A stretch of 64,000 bases of DNA from Pedobacter hiemivivus (GCF_004331685.1 NZ_SJSM01000025.1:1-64000); one strand, 5' to 3'. Shown: positions 1 to 7,707, counted from the first letter of the stretch. Numbers and translations are program-made. The notes: a model not told the origin generated them from the letters alone.

Positions 1-19
1 ACTGCTCGCATTCATAGTT

Positions 20-301
20 TTAAATTATAATTTTGTAGCAAGACCTAACAGTTTTGCCCCATCGGTCCAAGTCCTTAATAATGGGTATTACCCTAATTGT
101 TATATGGCCACTAAGGGAAAACACGGCAGCGGATTTCATCATGCCATAGGTATAAAAACCTTGACGACCGGTTAATTCGCCGCTGCCGTGGTTAGGCATT
201 CTTCCTGCAAAATTCTGTATATCTGAAGAATTAAACATAACACTTAATAACAATTGTTTTTTAGGTTCAAGACCATTGGTCAAATCTAAAGGACGACCGC
301 T
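20..301 (-). other. Possible minus-strand gene end or remnant, unrecognised
   Basis: An open minus-strand frame ends in TAA near position 20 and stays open back into the FAD oxidoreductase gene. Between about 20 and 300 its codons look like those of real genes here (a mix of Gly, Ser, Lys and hydrophobic codons), and no plus-strand frame is open across it. I do not recognise the protein and see no domain motif. The part beyond about 300 overlaps the oxidoreductase and is probably a shadow, so the true start is unclear: an ATG near 235 would give about 72 residues. It could be a small gene, a truncated remnant or chance. An 11-bp inverted repeat (122-132 and 180-190) lies inside it. Confidence 0.3.
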
Positions 302-352
302 TAAATGACGAAGTGCATAAAGGATATGATACAAAAAGCTGAACATAAGAAT

Positions 353-1465
353 ATGATCATAATTGTAGGTGGCGGCCTGGCTGGACTGGCATGTGCGCTC
401 CACTTACGAAAAGCAGGTTTTGAGGTTACTTTAATCGAAAAAACTAAATACCCGCACCATAAAGTTTGTGGCGAATACATTTCTAACGAAGTCCTGCCCT
501 ATTTACAATGGCTGGATGTAGATCCCTTGTCGCTGGAGCCAGCCCTCATAAAAAAACTGGTGGTCTCCTCAAATACTGGTAAAACCATTGCCTGTGATTT
601 GCCCCTTGGCGGTTTCGGATTAAGCAGGTATGAACTGGACAATTTGCTATACCAAAAGGCGCTGCAAAATGGCTGTAACTTAATTACAGATAGGGTGACC
701 GACATCACTTTTAAAGACAACGAGTTTGAAGTAAGTACCGATACACACGGCATACTAAAAAGCCATATCGTAATTGGCGCCTATGGTAAAAGATCGGCCA
801 TAGACCAAAAACTATCTCGTCCCTTTATTTCGAAAAAATCGCCATGGTTGGCTGTAAAGGCGCACTATACTGGTGATTTCCCAGATGATCTGGTTGCGCT
901 TCATAATTTCAAAGGTGGCTATTGTGGCGTATCTAAGGTAGAGCACAACCGCATCAACATCTGTTATCTCGCAGATTACAATAGCTTTAAAGCCTATAAA
1001 AACATCCGGGATTTTCAGGAAAATGTGCTTTGCAAGAATCCCCATCTTCGTAAAATATTTGACAACAGCACGGCCCTATTTGAGCATCCCCTAACTATAA
1101 GCCAGATTTCTTTTGAGAAAAAAGAAGCCCTGCACGATCACATTTTAATGATTGGTGATACAGCTGGTTTAATTCATCCGCTTTGCGGCAACGGAATGGC
1201 AATGGCTATTCATAGTGCAAAAATTTGTGCGGAACTCATTATAGCTTACCTAAATAACAAGATCCCCAGCCGAGTTTTGCTGGAGCAAGAATATGTAAAA
1301 ACCTGGAACAAAAATTTTAAAACAAGATTGCTAATGGGTAGGTTTCTATCTGAAATGATCAGGAAAGAAAAATTATTTGGGCCAATGCAACAGCTATTGG
1401 TTAATTTCCCCTCAGCCTTACCCTTAATCGTTAAAATGACTCACGGAAAACCGATCTTATGTTAG
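353..1465 (+). CDS. FAD-dependent oxidoreductase of the type III PKS cluster (geranylgeranyl reductase/monooxygenase-like)
   Basis: A 370-residue flavoprotein. An N-terminal Rossmann motif (V-G-G-G-L-A-G, residues 5-11) binds the ADP part of FAD. A K-V-C-G-E motif follows at about 37-41, and a second FAD motif (G-D-T-A-G...P..G.G) lies at about 265-280. This arrangement is typical of the FixC/geranylgeranyl reductase and UbiH-like groups, which reduce isoprenoids or hydroxylate aromatic rings. The start at 353 puts the Rossmann strand at the N terminus, as usual; in-frame ATGs at 305 and 326 would add up to 16 residues. The stop overlaps the ATG of the methyltransferase gene, so the two are translationally coupled. 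By position it probably hydroxylates or oxidises the PKS product, like SrsC with SrsA/SrsB in Streptomyces griseus (inference). Confidence 0.85.
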   Translation: MIIIVGGGLAGLACALHLRKAGFEVTLIEKTKYPHHKVCGEYISNEVLPYLQWLDVDPLSLEPALIKKLVVSSNTGKTIACDLPLGGFGLSRYELDNLLYQKALQNGCNLITDRVTDITFKDNEFEVSTDTHGILKSHIVIGAYGKRSAIDQKLSRPFISKKSPWLAVKAHYTGDFPDDLVALHNFKGGYCGVSKVEHNRINICYLADYNSFKAYKNIRDFQENVLCKNPHLRKIFDNSTALFEHPLTISQISFEKKEALHDHILMIGDTAGLIHPLCGNGMAMAIHSAKICAELIIAYLNNKIPSRVLLEQEYVKTWNKNFKTRLLMGRFLSEMIRKEKLFGPMQQLLVNFPSALPLIVKMTHGKPILC

Positions 1466-2175
1466 TAGATACCAACCGCAGAAGTGATGCCCCTGAATTA
1501 ATGGATAATTTTTTATTAGAAGGGGATATTTTAAGTAATGCGCTAGATAAAATAGCCAGCATAAACAGGTTGCTGGGTGGCAATAAAGTTACCTTGCAAG
1601 GGGTAAAATGTTTGCTTAAATCAAAACCAGTATACAGGTCTGAACTCCGCATTTTGGATGTGGGTTGTGGAAATGGCGACATGCTCAGGACCTTAGCCAG
1701 GTATGCAAAAAAAAAGCGCATAAAACTAAAACTGACTGGAATAGATGCGAACTATTTCACCATCAAACATGCGGAACAATTATCAAAAAAACATCCAAAT
1801 ATCAGCTATGTATGCGCAGATATTTTTGAAGAAATTAAACAAGAAAGACTTTACGATGTTATTCTGTGTACATTGACATTGCATCATTTTAAAGATGACG
1901 AAATCATCACACTTATGAAAGGCTTAGAAGAGCAGTCGACATTGGGAATTGTGGTAAATGACCTACACAGAAATGCGCTGGCTTATTACTTATTTGTAAG
2001 CATTTGCTTTGTTTTTAGGCTCAATCACATGTCTAAGAATGATGGACTGGTATCTATATTAAGGGGTTTTAAAAGACAGGAGTTGCATGATTTGTCTGAA
2101 CAGTTGCGCTTTAACGATTACATTTTAAAATGGAAGTGGGCATTCCGTTACCAGTGGATAATTAGAACGATATGA
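1459..2175 (+). CDS. Class I SAM-dependent methyltransferase of the type III PKS cluster
   Basis: A 238-residue soluble methyltransferase. Glycine-rich motif I (I-L-D-V-G-C-G-N-G-D, residues 65-74) binds S-adenosylmethionine, an acidic residue after the second strand (G-I-D-A-N, near 93) would hold the ribose, and a D-V-I-L-C...L-H-H-F motif lies near 132-143. The gene overlaps the FAD oxidoreductase stop by 7 bases and its own TGA stop overlaps the ATG of the PKS gene, so the three form one tightly coupled unit. Small methyltransferases next to type III PKSs (SrsB, BpsB) O-methylate alkylresorcinols or alkylpyrones. The same role is likely here, but the acceptor cannot be read from sequence. 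Confidence 0.85.
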   Translation: MLVDTNRRSDAPELMDNFLLEGDILSNALDKIASINRLLGGNKVTLQGVKCLLKSKPVYRSELRILDVGCGNGDMLRTLARYAKKKRIKLKLTGIDANYFTIKHAEQLSKKHPNISYVCADIFEEIKQERLYDVILCTLTLHHFKDDEIITLMKGLEEQSTLGIVVNDLHRNALAYYLFVSICFVFRLNHMSKNDGLVSILRGFKRQELHDLSEQLRFNDYILKWKWAFRYQWIIRTI

Positions 2176-3224
2176 GCGTAAAAATTAAGACCGTTTCCAA
2201 GCTAGCCCCACAATATTCGAGAAGCACTGCAGAGATACTCCCCTATCTGGATGTCTGGTTGAAAGACCAGGAGCCTAGGTTTATTAAAAAAGTAAAAAAG
2301 ATATTTGAACAGGCGGCGGTCGACAAAAGGTATTCGATCATGTCGCCGGAAGAAGTGTTTAGACCATCTTCATTTGAAGAAAAGAACAATATTTACATCA
2401 AAGAAGGTATTAAACTGGCGACGAGCTGTTTAAAACAAGCTTTAGAAAAAGCCGGATGGCAACCCCAGGATCTGGATTATATCATTACGGTAAGTTGCAC
2501 GGGGATTATGATTCCTTCACTGGATGCTTACCTGATCAATACGCTAAACCTGCGACAGGATATTGTGCGACTTCCGGTAACTGAGATGGGCTGTGCAGCA
2601 GGGATTTCGGGAATGATTTATGCGAAGAACTTTTTAAAAGCCAATCCGGGTAAGCGCGCCGCAGTGATTGCTATTGAATCGCCTACGGCTACTTTTCAGT
2701 TGGATGATTTTTCGATGGTCAATATTGTAAGTGCAGCGATTTTTGGAGATGGCGCGGCTTGTGTATTACTCTCCTCAAAGGAAGAAGATGAAGGACCGGA
2801 AATTATTGGGGAAGAGATGTACCATTTTTACGATTCCATACCTATGATGGGATTTAACTTGACTAATAAAGGGTTACAAATGGTATTGGATGTGGCAGTG
2901 CCCGAAAATATTGAACAGCATTTTCCAGACATCATCCACCCTTTTTTGGAAAAGTATGGATTGAGGATTGAAAACATTGATCATTTGATATTTCATCCCG
3001 GTGGAAAAAAAATTATTGATACAGTTGAAGCGTTATTTGGTAAATTAGGCAAAAATATAAACGAGACTAAAAACATTTTAAAAGAATACGGGAATATGTC
3101 GAGCGCCACAGTATTGTATGTACTGGACCGGTATATGGAAAGGCCGCTGGGCAGCGGAGAACTGGGCTTAATGCTCAGCTTTGGACCAGGGTTTTCGGCA
3201 CAACGGATGCTATTGAAATGGTGA
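2172..3224 (+). CDS. Type III polyketide synthase (chalcone/alkylresorcinol synthase-like)
   Basis: A 350-residue homodimeric-type condensing enzyme of the chalcone/stilbene synthase superfamily. The catalytic triad is intact: Cys141 in E-M-G-C-A-A-G, His275 in F-H-P-G-G and Asn308 in Y-G-N-M-S-S-A. The C-terminal G-F-G-P-G type loop is present as S-F-G-P-G-F. Such enzymes extend an acyl-CoA or acyl-ACP starter with malonyl-CoA units and cyclise the chain to a resorcinol, phloroglucinol or pyrone. The length is normal. ATG overlaps the methyltransferase stop. Bacterial relatives (SrsA, BpsA, ArsB) use long acyl starters; the dehydratase, ketosynthase and ACP downstream suggest a dedicated acyl supply. 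Product and chain length are not readable from sequence. Confidence 0.93.
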   Translation: MSVKIKTVSKLAPQYSRSTAEILPYLDVWLKDQEPRFIKKVKKIFEQAAVDKRYSIMSPEEVFRPSSFEEKNNIYIKEGIKLATSCLKQALEKAGWQPQDLDYIITVSCTGIMIPSLDAYLINTLNLRQDIVRLPVTEMGCAAGISGMIYAKNFLKANPGKRAAVIAIESPTATFQLDDFSMVNIVSAAIFGDGAACVLLSSKEEDEGPEIIGEEMYHFYDSIPMMGFNLTNKGLQMVLDVAVPENIEQHFPDIIHPFLEKYGLRIENIDHLIFHPGGKKIIDTVEALFGKLGKNINETKNILKEYGNMSSATVLYVLDRYMERPLGSGELGLMLSFGPGFSAQRMLLKW

Positions 3225-3282
3225 GGCTGTGATCGCAACGCAGAACGGGCAGACCCGAGTTCGATCGTCATACTGAGTCGGT

Positions 3283-3365
3283 CGTCATCCTGAATTTATT
3301 TCAGGATCTCGCAAGAGAAAGGAAGCCTTGCAGGTGCGAGGTCCTGAAATAAATTCAGGATGACG
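3283..3365. repeat. 83-bp palindromic REP-like element, copy 1
   Basis: The element has perfect 24-bp inverted ends (CGTCATCCTGAATTT... paired with ...AAATTCAGGATGACG) around a 35-bp centre. Each arm also contains a small palindrome (CCTGAA/TTCAGG). A second copy of the same length lies at 32771-32853, with 73 of 83 bases identical and both arms perfect. It separates the PKS gene from the dehydratase gene and as RNA would form a long hairpin, possibly reducing read-through or stabilising upstream mRNA. No transposase is nearby, so it behaves like a non-autonomous REP/MITE-type repeat. Confidence 0.85.
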
Positions 3366-3411
3366 GGGTGCATAAAAACAAGAATTAAACATAACAACAA
3401 TTAAACATAAC

Positions 3412-3858
3412 ATGAACAAAGCAGAGATCTTAGCACACTTACCTTACTCGAAACCATTTTTATTTGTAGACGAACTAGAAGAGATCGACGAAAATGGAGC
3501 TAAAGGTTCTTATACCTTCGATGCTGGTCTTGATTTTTATAAAGGCCATTTTAAAGACAATCCGGTAACTCCTGGTGTAATCTTAACCGAAACCATGGCA
3601 CAAATCGGATTGGTATGCCTTGGTATATACCTATCTGGCAGCGCCGAAGGCGGCATGCCCGGCCATGTGATGTTAACATCAACTGCGATCGATTTTATGA
3701 AACCTGTATTTCCAGGTGAGAAAGTAACGGTAACTGCTCAAAAGGTCTATTTCCGTTTTAAAAAATTAAATTGTACGGTACAAATGACCAACGCAGCCGG
3801 AGAAGTGGTTTGCAAGGGAACAATTGCTGGAATGGTAACCAATAAAATGAATGGCTAA
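3412..3858 (+). CDS. FabZ-like 3-hydroxyacyl-ACP dehydratase of the PKS cluster
   Basis: A 148-residue hot-dog-fold protein. The FabZ signature reads F-Y-K-G-H-F-K-D-N-P-V-T-P-G-V, with catalytic His46, followed by the catalytic Glu60 in T-E-T-M-A-Q. FabZ enzymes dehydrate 3-hydroxyacyl-ACP to trans-2-enoyl-ACP. This copy lies beside a cluster ketosynthase and ACP, so it most likely acts on a chain built on that ACP rather than in general fatty acid synthesis. Its 3' end overlaps the ketosynthase start by 8 bases. No ketoreductase or enoyl reductase gene is present in the cluster, so those steps must be borrowed or absent. Confidence 0.87.
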   Translation: MNKAEILAHLPYSKPFLFVDELEEIDENGAKGSYTFDAGLDFYKGHFKDNPVTPGVILTETMAQIGLVCLGIYLSGSAEGGMPGHVMLTSTAIDFMKPVFPGEKVTVTAQKVYFRFKKLNCTVQMTNAAGEVVCKGTIAGMVTNKMNG

Positions 3859-5128
3859 ACGTGTTGTCATAACCGGGATGGGTGTTGTAGCACCAAATGG
3901 AGTTGGTTTAACTGCATTTACAAATGCTATTAAACAAGGCATCTCGGGTATTAAACACGATCCAGAATTAGAAAGACTTCAGTTTTCTTGCCAGATTGCA
4001 GGAAAACCTGAGTTGTCCGATGAGCTGATTGCCAAATACCTGACCGATTTAGAACGCCGAAATTTTAACAGCAGTGGAATTTTATACGGGATTATCGCCG
4101 GCATGGACGCTTGGCAGGATGCCAACCTGCCAATCTCCAATGCCGATGAGCCCGACTGGGACAGCGGAACTATATTTGGCACCGGCACATCGGGCATTGA
4201 AAAATTTAGAGAAGCCATTTACAAGGTAGATGACCTGCAGGTACGCAAACTGGGCAGCACAGTCGTAGTGCAAACCATGGCCAGCGGCATTAGCGCTTAC
4301 CTTGGGGGCAAGCTTGGACTGGGCAATCAGGTGAGCAGCAACTCATCAGCCTGCACAACGGGCACAGAAAGCATTTTAATGGCTTATGAGCGCATTAAAA
4401 CCGGACAAGCGAGCAGAATGCTTGCCGGCAGCACGAGCGACAGTGGGCCTTATATATGGGGCGGCTTTGACGCCATGAAAGTCTGCACCTTTAAACACAA
4501 CCAGGAACCAGAAAAAGGATCGAGACCAATGAGCGCCAATGCCAGCGGCTTTGTACCTGGCTCCGGCGCCGGAGCCTTGGTTTTAGAGTCATTGGATTCT
4601 GCCCTCGCCCGTGGCGCAAAGATCTATGCGGAAATATTGGGGGGTAATATCAATTCGGGCGGACAACGCGGCAGCGGCAGCATGACTGCGCCAAATGCGA
4701 TTGCGGTGCAGCGCTGTATTCAAACCGCCTTGCATAACGCAGACATCAGGCCCGATGCCGTTGACGCGATAAACGGTCACCTTACCGCGACCAGTAAAGA
4801 TGCCCTGGAAGTACAAAATTGGGCCATTGCTTTGAATCGTACGCCTGAACACTTCCCATATATCAACAGCTTAAAAGCCATGATTGGACACTGTTTAAGT
4901 GCTGCAGGAAGCATAGAATGTATCGCCTCGGTATTGCAGCTGCAACAGGGTTTTATTTTTCCTTCGATCAACTGTGAAGACCTAAATCCAGAAATCGCAG
5001 AACTGGTAAATAAAAATAAGGTTACAAATCAAATAATGTATCAAAACATTAATATATTAGCTAAAGCAAGCTTTGGGTTTGGTGATGTCAACGCCTGCAT
5101 TATCTTTAAAAAGTACGAAAATGGATAA
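3851..5128 (+). CDS. FabF-like beta-ketoacyl-ACP synthase of the PKS cluster
   Basis: A 425-residue thiolase-fold condensing enzyme with the Cys-His-His set of elongating ketosynthases: Cys168 (S-S-A-C-T-T-G), His310 and His347 (M-I-G-H-C-L-S-A-A-G). The motif around the first His reads N-G-H-L-T-A-T-S-K-D instead of the usual N-A-H-G-T-S-T, which sets it apart from the housekeeping FabF at 47613-48866. It should condense acyl-enzyme with malonyl-ACP, using the ACP gene that overlaps its 3' end by 8 bases. It is likely a specialised chain builder providing the starter for the type III PKS (inference). There is no partner chain-length factor, so this is not a classical aromatic type II PKS. 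Confidence 0.88.
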   Translation: MAKRVVITGMGVVAPNGVGLTAFTNAIKQGISGIKHDPELERLQFSCQIAGKPELSDELIAKYLTDLERRNFNSSGILYGIIAGMDAWQDANLPISNADEPDWDSGTIFGTGTSGIEKFREAIYKVDDLQVRKLGSTVVVQTMASGISAYLGGKLGLGNQVSSNSSACTTGTESILMAYERIKTGQASRMLAGSTSDSGPYIWGGFDAMKVCTFKHNQEPEKGSRPMSANASGFVPGSGAGALVLESLDSALARGAKIYAEILGGNINSGGQRGSGSMTAPNAIAVQRCIQTALHNADIRPDAVDAINGHLTATSKDALEVQNWAIALNRTPEHFPYINSLKAMIGHCLSAAGSIECIASVLQLQQGFIFPSINCEDLNPEIAELVNKNKVTNQIMYQNINILAKASFGFGDVNACIIFKKYENG

Positions 5129-5384
5129 AGAAGAACTCTTAACAAAATTGAAAGAAATTGTTGCTCCTTACACCCATGACAAAGATGCTTTAGCAACCAT
5201 TAGTCCATCCACAGATTTCATTAAAGACCTTAAAATTAATTCGGCCAATCTGGTGGATGTAATTTTAGACGTAGAAGAAGAATTTGATATTGAAATTGAC
5301 AACCTGGAGATGGCACGAATGCTAAATGTAGGGGAAACTGTCACAATTATTGAAGATAAACTAAAAGCACTTGATAGGAAATGA
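5121..5384 (+). CDS. Acyl carrier protein with non-canonical attachment motif
   Basis: An 87-residue acidic helical protein with the ACP pattern (...D-F-I-K-D-L-K-I-N-S-A-N-L-V-D-V-I then E-E-E-F-D-I-E-I). The usual D-S-L attachment motif is replaced by N-S-A, but the phosphopantetheine-accepting serine (Ser41) remains. The ATG at 5121 was chosen over upstream starts at 5073 and 5085 because it begins right at the ACP fold and overlaps the ketosynthase stop. The 3' end overlaps the next gene, a phosphopantetheinyl transferase, by 14 bases. The altered motif, with a PPTase encoded alongside, suggests a dedicated carrier not serviced well by the general AcpS (inference). Confidence 0.88.
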   Translation: MDKEELLTKLKEIVAPYTHDKDALATISPSTDFIKDLKINSANLVDVILDVEEEFDIEIDNLEMARMLNVGETVTIIEDKLKALDRK

Positions 5385-5841
5385 CATTGTTGATTTAAGC
5401 CAGGCTGCAAAAGAAAGCAACTGGAAAAGAACAGGATACCTGGAGAAGCTATTTACTATGGCCGAAAGGTTCCTGATTCACGTTGCCAAAGACCCGGAAG
5501 TCATGGTATGGCTACTATGGACCATGAAGGAGTCTGCCTATAAAGCACACGCAAAGGAAACAAAAATAAGAACCTTTGCCCCAACACTCCTCTGCTGTAC
5601 TAACGTAGTCGTACATCCAACATTGGCGACTGGAAATGTGTTTTATCAAGGAAAAATGTATTATACGCAAAGCACACTATCTGAGGCTTACATTCATACC
5701 ATTGCAAGTGAAAAAACTAAGGTACTGAGTAGTCTGCAGCTTAAAATAAGCGATTATGACGAATCCGATAGCGCTTACAGAAGCACCAATCCGGCTTCTG
5801 TAAGTCACCACGGCAATTACCTCGCACTTATTTACTTGTAA
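5371..5841 (+). CDS. 4'-phosphopantetheinyl transferase (TTG start)
   Basis: A 156-residue protein with the PPTase signature I-G-N-D-I-V-D-L at the N terminus (Mg2+/CoA site) and W-x-M-K-E-S-A-Y-K-A near residues 50-59, the W-K-E-x-x-x-K motif of the superfamily. It should move phosphopantetheine from CoA to Ser41 of the adjacent ACP. The start is a TTG at 5371 inside the ACP gene; the I-G-N-D motif follows directly, so no later start is possible. The stop codon at 5839-5841 lies exactly at the edge of a 49-bp block copied from a thioredoxin gene end. It is short for a Sfp-type enzyme and nearer the AcpS size. Confidence 0.85.
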   Translation: MIGNDIVDLSQAAKESNWKRTGYLEKLFTMAERFLIHVAKDPEVMVWLLWTMKESAYKAHAKETKIRTFAPTLLCCTNVVVHPTLATGNVFYQGKMYYTQSTLSEAYIHTIASEKTKVLSSLQLKISDYDESDSAYRSTNPASVSHHGNYLALIYL

Positions 5842-5887
5842 GCTTAATTCATATCGGTCCAGTTCAGCTTATCCTTATCCGGATTTA
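5839..5887 (-). pseudogene. 3'-end remnant of a thioredoxin-like gene
   Basis: This stretch matches 10413-10461, the last codons of the thioredoxin-like gene at 10418-11584, in 48 of 49 bases on the same strand. On the minus strand it still reads N-P-D-K-D-K-L-N-W-T-D-M-N-stop; the one difference changes Glu to Asp. Similarity stops abruptly at both ends: at the PPTase stop codon on one side and at 5887 on the other. It is best read as the scar of a lost paralogue or of a recombination that joined this locus to the SusCD locus. Confidence 0.85.
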
Positions 5888-5945
5888 CTCCTATCTAAAT
5901 ACTAACTTAGTGTAGCTGTATAATGTACTATATTTGATTGCGGAT

Positions 5946-6965
5946 ATGAACAAGAAAACATTTAAGATTTCAAATAAAATAATATGGCTAAGCTCCTTTT
6001 TTCTTGGGGTACTTACCTCCGTTCCTAAAATAGCAGAACAGCATTTTAACCCCTACGAAGCGCTGGTTGATTCGACCGTCACCTTTCTATTTGCCGTGCT
6101 GATCTGGTATTACAACATCCTAATGCTTCCGGCCTATTCTTCAAGAGAGGTTGCCCATGGCTTTTCGGTTAAACGACTGCTTAAAGGCCTTTTTTTCGGG
6201 ATTGGCCTTATGTTTATTTTGGCTTCTATCCAACAATATTTGTTATCCCACCTAAATTTTGGACCTGTAGTGCTGATGTTCGAAGTGCGGGGGATTCTTG
6301 TTAACATTACCTTTTATATGTTTCTTCACCTTTTGTATCAGAGTTATCAGAATCAGCAGGTAGGCATAGAACTGGAGCGTACTAAAGCAGATAACCTTGG
6401 TGCACAATATGAATTACTTAAACAGCAGGTAAACCCCCATTTCCTGTTTAACAGTTTGAATACTTTAAAATATATGGTGGAAAGCAATGATCCCCATGCC
6501 ATAGATTTCATTCTAAAACTATCTGATTTTTACCGTTTCACACTCGAAAGCCGCAAGCTGGATCTAATCAAGCTTGCTGAAGAACTAGAGATACTTAATG
6601 CTTACGTTTTCCTGTTAAAAGCGCGCTTTGAAGATGGTATTGATCTTTCTATACATATAGAACAGCAACATTATCAATCGCTGATACCACCATTTACACT
6701 GCAACTGCTGATAGAAAACTGCATTAAACACAATGTGGTATCCATAGATCGTCCGCTACACATCAACCTATATTCAGAAAAGGATTTCATCATTGTCGAA
6801 AATAAACTTCAGGTAAAAAGAACTCCAGAAGCTTCTACAGGCTTGGGGCTGGAAAACATTAATCAGCGGTATCTGCACCTTTCGGGCAAGCAGATCGAAA
6901 TCCTCAGCACTGAAACATTATTTACCATCAAACTCCCGATCATCCATGAAAATCTTAATCATTGA
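5946..6965 (+). CDS. LytS-type sensor histidine kinase
   Basis: A 339-residue kinase with four or so N-terminal membrane helices (about residues 10-140), then the His_kinase domain with N-P-H-F-L-F-N-S-L-N near 162-171 holding the phospho-accepting His, and an ATPase domain with N-box L-L-I-E-N-C-I-K-H-N near 255 and a G-L-G-L-E-N-I motif near the end. This layout is the usual partner of LytTR regulators. ATG 5946 is preferred over TTG 5934 because a TATATTTG sequence resembling the Bacteroidetes -7 element covers that TTG (5929-5936). The gene overlaps its regulator by 20 bases. The signal sensed is unknown; flanking secreted hydrolases are possible targets. Confidence 0.9.
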   Translation: MNKKTFKISNKIIWLSSFFLGVLTSVPKIAEQHFNPYEALVDSTVTFLFAVLIWYYNILMLPAYSSREVAHGFSVKRLLKGLFFGIGLMFILASIQQYLLSHLNFGPVVLMFEVRGILVNITFYMFLHLLYQSYQNQQVGIELERTKADNLGAQYELLKQQVNPHFLFNSLNTLKYMVESNDPHAIDFILKLSDFYRFTLESRKLDLIKLAEELEILNAYVFLLKARFEDGIDLSIHIEQQHYQSLIPPFTLQLLIENCIKHNVVSIDRPLHINLYSEKDFIIVENKLQVKRTPEASTGLGLENINQRYLHLSGKQIEILSTETLFTIKLPIIHENLNH

Positions 6966-7707
6966 AGACGAGCTTAAAGCGGCAAAGTCACTTGAAAACC
7001 TCATTCTAAAGATAAAACCATCGGCAAAAATCACCGCTCAGCTGCAAAGTATAGAAAGTGCTATTGACTACCTTTCTGAAAACGAAGCTCCTGATCTTAT
7101 CTTTATGGATATTCAGCTTTCTGATGGGCTATGTTTCGAAATTTTTAAATCAGTAAACATCCAATGTCCTGTTATATTTTGTACTGCGTACGGAGAATAT
7201 ACCATGGATGCCATTAAAGCAAATGGAATTGATTACCTGCTTAAACCTTTTTCAAAAGAAGAACTGCAGAAAGCTTTTGAAAAAGTAGACAACTTCAAAA
7301 ACTTTTTCCAGCAAAATACACAACCCGATATGGAAGAATTACTGAAAAAGATCGGACAGGATGAAGGGAAAAAAAGCTTTTTAGTATTCAAAAACAACAA
7401 ATACACCACTGTTAAAACTGAGGATATAGCCTTTTTCTATATCAGAAATGAGGCTCCGACACTCATGACCTTTCAGGAGCAAGAATATACCCTGATGCAA
7501 TCACTGGATCAATTGCAAAGCATATTATCAACTAAACAATTTTTCAGACTAAACAGACAATATCTCGTTAACTTTAGCGCAATTAAAGAGGTAGAACACT
7601 ACTTTGACAGGAAACTCTTCGTAAAGCTGGTCATCCCCAGTCCAGATAAACTATTAATTGGAAAAGAGAAGACTACTATCTTTTTGAATTGGCTCGAAAA
7701 CCGCTAA
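6946..7707 (+). CDS. LytTR-family response regulator
   Basis: A 253-residue regulator: receiver domain at about 1-115, with acidic E-D-E at 7-9, phospho-acceptor Asp55 in F-M-D-I-Q-L, a Thr in C-T-A and the L-K-P-F lysine; then a LytTR DNA-binding domain at about 145-250. It overlaps the kinase gene by 20 bases, so the two form a two-component system. Its last 54 bases are overprinted by the 3' end of the convergent hydrolase gene. LytTR regulators in Bacteroidetes usually control neighbouring or surface functions; no binding site was identified. Confidence 0.92.
   Translation: MKILIIEDELKAAKSLENLILKIKPSAKITAQLQSIESAIDYLSENEAPDLIFMDIQLSDGLCFEIFKSVNIQCPVIFCTAYGEYTMDAIKANGIDYLLKPFSKEELQKAFEKVDNFKNFFQQNTQPDMEELLKKIGQDEGKKSFLVFKNNKYTTVKTEDIAFFYIRNEAPTLMTFQEQEYTLMQSLDQLQSILSTKQFFRLNRQYLVNFSAIKEVEHYFDRKLFVKLVIPSPDKLLIGKEKTTIFLNWLENR

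Noticed and set aside
3225..3411. Tn/IS element or CRISPR repeat around the first palindrome
   Set aside because: No transposase and no evenly spaced repeats with unique spacers; a single hairpin unit only.
5073..5120. Upstream start for the ACP gene
   Set aside because: Extension lies inside the ketosynthase gene in another frame; the ACP fold begins at 5121.
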